A stretch of 14,503 nt of DNA from Willaertia magna. Its lineage: Eukaryota > Heterolobosea > Eutetramitea > Acrasida > Naegleriidae. A program made the position numbers and the translations under genes. The DNA lies in assembly GCA_902984215.1 (NCBI GenBank), contig CADWAF010002619.1, positions 1 through 14,503 of the forward strand, in the 5' to 3' direction. The notes beneath the pieces were generated by a model. It saw only the letters and a list, made by a program, of their open reading frames with translations. It did no database searches and was not told the DNA's origin. Shown one piece after another: positions 8,512 to 14,503 of this stretch. The number at the start of each line of letters is the position of its first letter. Position 1 is the stretch's first letter.

Positions 8512-11500
8512 ATGCCTTGCAATTCTACTATTCATAAAGAATTATTTGAGAAAAGCACTTTACTTCGATTAGAAAGAGGTAGATATTGTAGTTTATACGG
8601 AAATGAGCACAGTGAAAAAGATTGAGGTAAAGCATATTGGTTAACTAATTTAGGTATTAAAATAGCTAAAAACTATTCTTTTAATAAGACATTGATAAAT
8701 TGTTGGTGCTGTAATAGAAAGCACTTAGAATTAGAAAAATATTATAGTAAAACTTATATTAAAACAGACTCTTCAATCAATAAACAAATACCTCTAAAAA
8801 TACTTATCCCTAAATTAAATGAAAATCATACAGTATTATTATCTATACCGGATAAAAATTGTTATTCTCAAATTAAACTTCAACAAAAACATGACAAAAA
8901 TTTTACAGAACAGACTAAACAAAGAATAATTAATGAAAAATTAATACCTTTTTGTTCTTCTTTAATCAATACTTCACATGAAGAATTTATTCATTTAATA
9001 TCAAGAAACAAAGAAAGTCAAAAATATTTAATGAGTTCTTCTTTTATTGAAAAAATAAAAGAAACAAATTTTAAAAAAAGTGCAAAAAATACCTCATTAG
9101 AAATTCAAAATAGATATCAATTATTAGCACCAATAGTTTTATTCGGAACCAATACTTCAAAGGCATCTATAACTATAATTAATAATATACAAACAAAACA
9201 AACAAACAAAGAGAAAAAAACAAATAAAATTATTAGAACAAGTTTTTCTCGTATTAGAAAAGCAATGAATGTGTCAATTTTTATAAAAGAAATTGTAAAT
9301 AGAATAGAAAGTTCAGAATTTATAAATTTTTCAATTTTAGCCAAATCACTTTTATTGGAAATACGCGAAAAAACAAATAATAATTTAAACAAAATAGATA
9401 CTATTTCTTATAATAAATTATTATCAAGTATTTATAATCCGAATACAAATGCTTTCCATTATGATGTACCTTTAGTTCTTAAATTTATTTATATAAGAGA
9501 AAAAATTGAAAAAAATCTTCAGTTAGATTTAATTAATAAAAAAGTGATTGAATATGGCGGAATTGAAAAAATAATTGATAATAACAAAATATGGAATGAA
9601 ATAGCTTTTAAATTAAATTTAATATGTAAATTTAAGGATATTATTGTAAAAGAAGGATACTTTTATTTTAATAAGATATGTCCACCTCTTAAAATATTTC
9701 AAAGAAGAATATCTAATGTATTTAATAATGAATCACAAATTAAAATGCCTTCAGTTTCATTTAAAGAAGCAACAAATAATATTGAATCATTATTTATTGG
9801 TCAATATGATGTTAATGATGAAAACAGTTCTTATTGTTTTACATTTGATCAATGGGTAGAAAGTTTTGAAAATCCGTTATTAATTTATATTGGAACACCT
9901 TGTAATGTTTCTATTGAAATAGATGGGCATGAGGAAATAGTGAATGGTAGGATTAGAAAATTATCTATATTAATATTACAACATATAATTGCTTGCTATA
10001 AACGTAATTTTATTAAAAAAGAGATAAAAATATATAATTTAGAGCTTTCCGATTGGATTGATGGTGTTGTAATTTTAAACAAGGGATTAATTAAAATTAA
10101 TGTACATATAGTTTGGAATAATGAATTATTTATTGAAAGTGATGAATCTTATAATTTTGTTACTAAAAGATTAGCTTTATTATATCTATGGTGTGGAGAA
10201 TCAAAAACAAATATTGGAATAGTTTCTTCTTTTTTAAGAGAAGAATACTATGATATTAAACAATTTTTATATCAAAATATTAACTTTAATATTTCTCCTA
10301 GATGGTGTATTGGTGATTATTCTGATTTACCTAAAAGAATGAATCATAAAGTTGGTGGTCATTATCGTTGTTGTGAATGCGGTTTATGTTTTAAAGATAG
10401 TGACCCATCTGATTATTTAAAATGTACTGAAGCTTTTAAATTTAAAAAAACTCTTTCAGAGTGTTTAAAGATGAAAGAATTTATTAAAGGCCAAGAAGGT
10501 TTACCACATATTATTAATGATAACAAATTGTTATCTTTAAAAGATAGAAATTTGGAAAATTATGAATTAGGAAGTGAAATATTACATGTGGTTAAAGGTA
10601 ATTTAAATGGTTTATTTAATTTGTTTCAAAATGAGAAAGGATTTGATATTAAAGGTTGTAGTCAATCGTTTAACAAAGAAATAAGATTAGGAGCCTTAAA
10701 AAATACTATGTCTAATGCTGATTGGAGACTTGCGTTTATAAAATTTGAAATAACTTTATTACCATTTATTCAACAAGAAAAACCAAACGCAAAATCAATT
10801 CTACTGTTAATACGTGATATTATTAGATATTTATATACTAAAAAAGAACATTCTAAAATAGAGACACAAGAATTTTGTGTTAAAGTATTTCTTTATGGTT
10901 TATTAACTATTAATCGTTGGATAATTAATGTTTGTAATCTTCATCATCATATTTTATGGATACACATTGTTCATAAATGTTGGAAAATCAATTTATATCA
11001 TTTGTCTGCAGAGAATGATGAAAGAATATTCTCAATTGAAAAAGATGTTGCTAAAAACAATTCTAATCATCAACAACATTGTGTCTTATTAGAAATATTA
11101 AAAAGAGAACATTTTAAACAGTTGGTTGATTTAAATTATGGAAATGGAGGAACTTCTTTTTCTAAAATTGAAAAAGCATTAAAAGAAGTGTCTGAAGTTT
11201 CAGCTGTTATTTCTTCAACTATATTAGAACATAAAGTTTATAGAGAGTGGATTGAAAAGTTTAAGAAAGAAACATTAGAATTTAATTATCCAGAATATTT
11301 ATTAAATATTTCAATAATTAACAACCATGAAATTCATGGATCAAATGAAAACGTAATTGAATTTAAATTAGTAACAGAACCTACAAAATTAAGAGGCAAA
11401 ACTAAATGTCTATCATGTGGTAAAAAACAAACAAATATTACTAAATGTTTAATACGTTGTTGTGATAGTTGTTGTGAAAATTTAGAATGTGAATATCACT

Positions 11501-11781
11501 CCAACAAAAAGAAAGCTTCAGAAAATTTAGCAAAGCAAAATTTTAATACCAAACCTACAGACGACCATCAATCTACTACTCTAAAAAGAGAGTGTTTACA
11601 ATGTGGAAGTAAAAAAGTATCCAAACACTGTTCTTTAGTAATGTGCAGTGCTTGTTGTAGAAAAGGAAATGAATGTATTTTCCACCAAAAAGCGAAAGAA
11701 AAGAAAAAGAGGAAAAACAACAATGAGTCGGAAGTACATCTTGAAGGGACAACTTTAATGAATAAAAAAGCTAAGCAGTAG
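8512..11781 (+). CDS. Large RNase H-fold transposase-like protein with terminal zinc modules; in-frame TGA at codon 38
   Basis: ATG 8512 follows an A-run; the frame continues to TAG 11779-11781 (1089 residues) with one TGA at 8623-8625, where Trp would fit. The only open start after the TGA would cut into a Cys/His cluster (RYCSLYGNEH, then CWCCNRKH at about 64-71), so 8512 is preferred. The centre reads CIGDYSDLPKRMNHKVGGHY then RCCECG: Asp602 followed by C-x2-C at 620-623. About 70 residues on, EILHVVKGNLNGLF (near 689-702) resembles the H-D-x-K-G motif after the Cys pair in a transposase-like family abundant in sponge and hydra repeats. Two C-terminal modules (from Cys966 and Cys1028) follow C-x2-C-x8/9-C-x4-C-x2-CC-x4/5-C-x2-H, close to the LRP1/SHI-STY finger pattern, before a basic tail. 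Likely a DNA-binding transposase; family assignment is from memory. TAG 11779 is followed by poly-T non-coding sequence. Confidence 0.6.
11404..11691 (+). other. Tandem LRP1-type-like zinc modules in the transposase-like protein
   Basis: The first module begins CLSCGKKQTNITKC and ends CEYH; the second begins CLQCGSKKVSKHC and ends CIFH. Each keeps the C-x4-C-x2-CC core. The two differ enough in sequence to be an old internal duplication. The spacing resembles plant SHI/STY (LRP1-type) fingers, which bind DNA or proteins. In this context a DNA-end-recognition or dimerisation role is an inference. Confidence 0.6.
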
Positions 11782-11829
11782 TTTCATTTTTTTTTTAAAA
11801 TATTTGTTTTTTCAATATAAAAATCAACA

Positions 11830-12093
11830 ATGCGAGTTTACAGAAGCTTTTTTGACATAAACCCAATGAGCAGTCTTAAATTGAAACTTAAATCTCGTAA
11901 AAAATAAAATGAAGACATCATCTTCCTAATTGCTTCCGAGTGTTTCCGAACTAAACGGAAGATGAAAAAGAAGAATAGGAACATGAAGATAACAATAAAT
12001 AGTATTCGGAATGATATCATTCCGTTTCATTCTACAAACTATTTAAACCCAAACATACTTCACCAATTTACAAATCAAAACAAAAAGAAATAA
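11830..12093 (+). pseudogene. Possible short gene remnant, in-frame TAA after codon 25
   Basis: ATG 11830 follows an A-rich leader like those of the element genes. The frame reads MRVYRSFFDINPMSS... to TAA 11905-11907. It then continues for 61 codons (NEDIIFLIASECFRTKRKMK and a Lys/Asn-rich tail) to TAA 12091-12093. The pattern of protein-like sequence on both sides of one stop matches the neighbouring element frames. The 3' half is antisense to the hydrophobic tail of the CFAP418-like gene. No family is recognised and the piece is short, so it may be chance. Confidence 0.25.
12007..12024. repeat. Perfect 18-bp palindrome
   Basis: CGGAATGATATCATTCCG is its own reverse complement. It lies in a cluster of TTCCG/CGGAA words (11934, 11944, 11956, 12007, 12020) between the element-like region and the host gene. 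The words at 11944-11960 also form a small hairpin (TTCCG, 7-nt loop, CGGAA). It is a candidate element end or binding site; function unknown. Confidence 0.6.
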
Positions 12094-12681
12094 AAAGTTT
12101 AAAACAACAGCAATCATATAATAACAACAAAATGATTTCCATTTCTTACGATCGAAATGTAAAACTTTAAAATCGCACTTCATACACCTTATATCATTAC
12201 ATCTTTTAATTGATAGATAACTACAATAGCCTAGTTTATCAAATTGATTACTTAGAAATACAGTTGTACATTTTCTGGGGCTTAGAACTTTAAGGCTAAA
12301 GTTGTTATTATTCATTGTAGATAATGGTTCGGAAAGACTGGTTAATTTTAAGGTTTTAGTGTTAACACCAAGTTCATTAGAGGGAGAATGAGGTTGAGAT
12401 TCCTCTAGTAATTCATTCATTAATGAATCCAATTCATCATCATTATCACTAGACGTTATAGACTGAGAACGAGAGGATATTCTGTGGGAAGGTAAGGAAG
12501 ATACATTGTATAGATCTTTAGTTTTTAGAGAATTCTCATTCACAAAAGACTTATTATTATTATTCATATGCACTTCTCCTTCTTCCCGTAATTCCCTTAA
12601 GAAAGAGTCAACATCCAACGATTCAAGAAGTAATTTATTTCTTTCATTAGGCTCTACCATTTTTTCGTTATTTGGACTCAT
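12043..12681 (-). CDS. CFAP418: CFAP418 (C8orf37) homologue with aberrant C-terminus
   Basis: CFAP418 is a cilium/basal-body-associated protein; loss of the human gene causes retinal degeneration. The first ATG of the frame is at 12681-12679; in-frame codons further upstream lack an ATG. The N-terminus has an acidic helix (LDVDSFLRELREE) like the start of known family members. A long Ser/Asn-rich disordered linker follows. The conserved C-terminal domain then shows RKCTTVFLSNQFDKLGYCSY followed by KRCNDIRCMKCDFKVLHFD, matching the family's R-x-C-x2-x-R-C-x2-C-D-F-x-V-x2-[FY]-D signature with the following Trp. The match stops after W-x3-F-C-C-Y-Y. Instead of the usual FRN...P stretch and final Cys pairs, the last 24 or so residues are hydrophobic (MIAVVLNFLFLFVLICKLV), as if read from foreign or intronic DNA. 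Truncation by the adjacent element, or an unspliced intron, are the two readings. Confidence 0.78.
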   Translation of the reverse strand: MSPNNEKMVEPNERNKLLLESLDVDSFLRELREEGEVHMNNNNKSFVNENSLKTKDLYNVSSLPSHRISSRSQSITSSDNDDELDSLMNELLEESQPHSPSNELGVNTKTLKLTSLSEPLSTMNNNNFSLKVLSPRKCTTVFLSNQFDKLGYCSYLSIKRCNDIRCMKCDFKVLHFDRKKWKSFCCYYMIAVVLNFLFLFVLICKLVKYVWV

Positions 12682-13172
12682 AGAGAGATGAACGAGTGTT
12701 TTGGTAATTACCACTAAAAAGTTTATATTTATGCAGAAGAATATATCTTAAGCAATGAAATAATTCACCACGGCATCTTTTTACACTTTATGGTAATATT
12801 AAAGACAATAGATACAATAAGTAATCAGGTAGTACAATACTATAATGTGACCAAACTACCAAAAATACCATAATATTTTCCATTTTTTCTGGTTTTCGAC
12901 ATTTTGAAACTAACAGAATATTCTCAGGTCCTTTAATATAGAGATAGAACCAAAGCTTGATGATACTTATTATAGTACCCTACTAGTATTATGGTATGGT
13001 ATCTGTGTATTTTTGGACCATCTTATTATTAATGTAAAGATGCAAACTGTTAATGGCCAATGAATATGGTTAATTGGTAGAATTAAATATTATAAAAGTA
13101 GAAAAGAAAGATAGTCACGTTAAAATTGATAAAACAACAAAAAACAACTAAACATTATCATCACAAGGCAAT
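12682..13172. promoter_or_regulatory. 491-bp bidirectional intergenic region
   Basis: This spacer separates divergent host genes starting at 12681 and 13173, with no coding potential. Variants of TACCATA/TATGGTA recur (about 12788, 12867, 12991-12999), giving scattered direct and inverted copies that might be binding sites. A TATA-box candidate lies at 13091. Nothing else is identifiable. Confidence 0.45.
13091..13098 (+). promoter_or_regulatory. TATA-box candidate for the Asn-rich gene
   Basis: TATAAAAG lies 75 bp upstream of ATG 13173, a plausible distance for a TATA box plus a short A-rich 5' UTR. It is weak evidence in AT-rich DNA, but the eight bases match the eukaryotic consensus. Confidence 0.4.
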
Positions 13173-14189
13173 ATGAAAACAATTAATTTATTAAATCATT
13201 GTTCCTCATCAAACAGAAAGCTAGAAGAAGTCACTAAACATTTGACTATCAATGATAACTCACCAATAATCAGCTCAGTTGCTCCTAAAACAACAACAAA
13301 AGGTATTTCAAAGAGAAGAACAAACAAAAAGAAGGTACTCACTAATAATAGTTCTAGTGGTGCATTTACATTTGTTGATGAAAGTGAAAACACTAAAGAA
13401 TATGTTCAATCATCTAGCCCAAACCTAGTTTCACATTTCTTTTATACACCTCCATTACAATCTAATGGAATGAATAAGAGATTATACAAGATAAGGAAGC
13501 AATTGAAATCATGTAATAATTTTAATGAAAATTACTTTGTTATGGATCTAAATTCAAGTAGTAAAAGTTCACCACAAGTAGCTGCATTCAAAAAGAATTC
13601 AGAGTTTTTCATTTTAGATGATTACAACAATAATAATACCTCATCAAGTAGAGTAACAGTTCATTACAATAACAATTGTTCAAGCAGCAATGGTTTTTCT
13701 CCAACTCAACAATTTGTAAATTATCCAATGAATTCTTTACAACAAGGAAATAATGAAGTGATACATCACTTACAAAACAATAATAACAATAACCAATTAG
13801 AAAATGAAACTGAACAAATACTACATAATTTAAGTTCATTAAATGAAGATGAACTAAGGAAACAAGACACAAATACTTTAGTTAAAGTATTTTATCAATT
13901 GTTACAAAAACCAAATAATATACAACAATACCAACCAACAATAGAAAGATTATATAATCTAATGAACAATAATATTAATCAAACAACAAACTTTGAAGAG
14001 ATTAAAACACAAAAGAATGTAGATCCAGTTTTTGAAGATATTGAATTAAGTTCTTTATTAAATAACAACAATAGTAATTCAGTGTTGTTTGACATTAATA
14101 ATGAAGAACCTAATCTTTTCTTTTTGGAAGAACAACAAGAACCAATTTTATCGGATTTAACCTGTAATATTGATAGTTATTTCAATTAA
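13173..14189 (+). CDS. Asn/Ser/Gln-rich protein of unknown function
   Basis: This is an intact 338-codon frame with ATG 13173 and TAA 14187-14189, and no internal stops, unlike the frames to the left. No domain is recognised. A basic, NLS-like cluster (KGISKRRTNKKKV) lies at about residues 42-55 and another (NKRLYKIRKQLK) near 100-111. The middle is low-complexity with Asn runs (NNNNNN near 202). Around residues 213-270 a more ordered helical segment appears (LNEDELRKQDTNTLVKVFYQ). The C-terminus is acidic and hydrophobic (ELSSLL, EEPNLFFLEE), resembling an activation-type tail. A nuclear regulatory protein is conceivable but unproven. All Gln codons here are CAA/CAG, which shows that TAA/TAG do not encode Gln in host genes. 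Confidence 0.8.
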   Translation: MKTINLLNHCSSSNRKLEEVTKHLTINDNSPIISSVAPKTTTKGISKRRTNKKKVLTNNSSSGAFTFVDESENTKEYVQSSSPNLVSHFFYTPPLQSNGMNKRLYKIRKQLKSCNNFNENYFVMDLNSSSKSSPQVAAFKKNSEFFILDDYNNNNTSSSRVTVHYNNNCSSSNGFSPTQQFVNYPMNSLQQGNNEVIHHLQNNNNNNQLENETEQILHNLSSLNEDELRKQDTNTLVKVFYQLLQKPNNIQQYQPTIERLYNLMNNNINQTTNFEEIKTQKNVDPVFEDIELSSLLNNNNSNSVLFDINNEEPNLFFLEEQQEPILSDLTCNIDSYFN

Positions 14190-14215
14190 ATAATTAACAA
14201 TTTTTGTCATTGTAA

Positions 14216-14240
14216 AATAAATAAAAAATAAATAAATTCC
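14216..14240 (+). terminator. AATAAA-type polyadenylation signal cluster
   Basis: Overlapping AATAAA words follow the stop codon at 14189 by about 27 bp, within an 84-bp spacer before the next start. They are plausible 3'-end signals, but AT-rich background makes them weak evidence. Confidence 0.4.
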
Positions 14241-14273
14241 ATCCTTTTCTTGAACTTTATTTTAAAAAAAATA

Positions 14274-14503
14274 TGCCAGCAACTAGATCAAAGAATAGTA
14301 GCACGAAACGTAAGAGATATAAGGAAGAAGAGTCTGATGATAATGACTCTAATTATGAATCTGATGAAAGTTTGGAAGAAACATCTTCATCTTTAGAAAG
14401 TGATTTGGGTGAATGGAAAACAACAGATGACGGAAAATGTCTCTATTTTATTCATAAAAACTTTCCATCCATTAAATTTGATGAAAATAATAAATCTATT
14501 GGA
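14274..14503 (+). CDS. Unrecognised charged protein, partial (runs off right edge)
   Basis: ATG 14274 follows an A-run leader 84 bp downstream of the previous gene, in the same direction. The frame is open to the window end (76 complete codons). The N-terminus is basic (KRKRYKEEE), then strongly acidic and Ser-rich (ESDDNDSNYESDESLEE). A more ordered segment follows (GEWKTTDDGKCLYFIHKNFP). The basic-acidic start is typical of nuclear proteins. No domain is visible in the part present. Confidence 0.7.

Larger units (their letters stand above)
1..12100. mobile_element. Remains of a large, gene-dense mobile or virus-like element (or nested elements)
   Basis: This composite call rests on six or seven adjacent reading frames. 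Two look like RNase H-fold transposases (1-1783 and 8512-11781), and one combines a Ulp1-like peptidase with a DEDDh-like nuclease domain (2051-5281). Several spacers are very short, including convergent stops 4 bp apart at 7089/7094. A short Ser/Asp/Gly module is shared by five frames. All frames carry in-frame stops, so the copy is probably inactive. No terminal repeats or target-site duplications could be matched: the left end lies outside the window, and the right end is placed near 12,100 only because host homology starts there. The two transposase-like genes may belong to different elements, with a boundary in the 7904-8511 spacer. Confidence 0.5.

Noticed and set aside
9117..9392. Minus-strand 91-codon open frame
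   Set aside because: It is a hydrophobic antisense shadow of the transposase-like gene.
11838..12020. Minus-strand 60-codon hydrophobic open frame
   Set aside because: Its Phe/Leu-rich content is explained by T-rich antisense of a Lys-rich plus frame; it lacks conserved features.
12506..13872. Open frames at 12506-12691 (+), 13196-13393 (-) and 13609-13872 (-)
   Set aside because: They are shadows of the CFAP418-like and Asn-rich genes.
13600..14110. CRISPR or satellite repeat in the AAC/AAT-rich stretches
   Set aside because: These are trinucleotide-like Asn codon runs inside a coding sequence, without regular spacers.

Overview
The window looks like nuclear DNA of an AT-rich protist. The right-hand quarter carries host-style genes: a recognisable CFAP418 (C8orf37) cilium-associated homologue, an Asn/Ser/Gln-rich protein, and the start of an acidic/basic protein. 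A CFAP418 homologue implies a cell that can build flagella, and Asn-run-rich proteins with short AT-rich spacers would suit an amoeboflagellate such as a heterolobosean. That assignment is inference. No bacterial signals, rRNA, tRNA or CRISPR were seen.

Positions 1 to about 12,100 look like the remains of one or more large mobile or virus-like elements. Six gene-sized reading frames are packed tightly: minus strand 1783-1 (partial), 5281-2051 and 6542-5382; plus strand 6614-7089; minus strand 7903-7094; plus strand 8512-11781. A seventh remnant may lie at 11830-12093. Spacers are short: 71 bp between divergent starts at 6542/6614, 100 bp between 5382 and 5281, and 4 bp between convergent stops at 7089/7094. 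The longer exceptions are 1784-2050 and 7904-8511. Recognisable parts are two transposase-like proteins with a Cys-x2-Cys motif after an Asp (frames 1 and 6), and a large protein (frame 2) with tandem IQ motifs, a Ulp1/C48-like peptidase fold and a DEDDh-nuclease-like C-terminus. Frame 6 also has two LRP1-type-like zinc modules at its C-terminus. The other frames are unrecognised.

Two features unify the region. First, every one of these frames contains in-frame stop codons (TAG, TAA or TGA) but almost no frameshifts; only 6614-7089 has one. Protein-like sequence, and in frame 2 what looks like a single domain, continues straight through the stops. This fits decay by C-to-T/G-to-A substitution, or less likely stop recoding. 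Second, a short Ser-rich module (S-x-S-[GCR]-x-[HN]-D-R-G-S-like) occurs near the N-terminus of five of the genes. In two of them it is nearly identical at the DNA level. This suggests the genes belong to one modular system.

From about 12,100 rightward the sequence is host. The conserved part of the CFAP418 homologue stops at about 12,125, and its last residues are a hydrophobic tail read from junction-like DNA, so the element/host boundary may truncate this gene. A 491-bp bidirectional spacer separates it from the Asn-rich gene at 13173-14189, and a third gene begins at 14274 and runs off the right edge.
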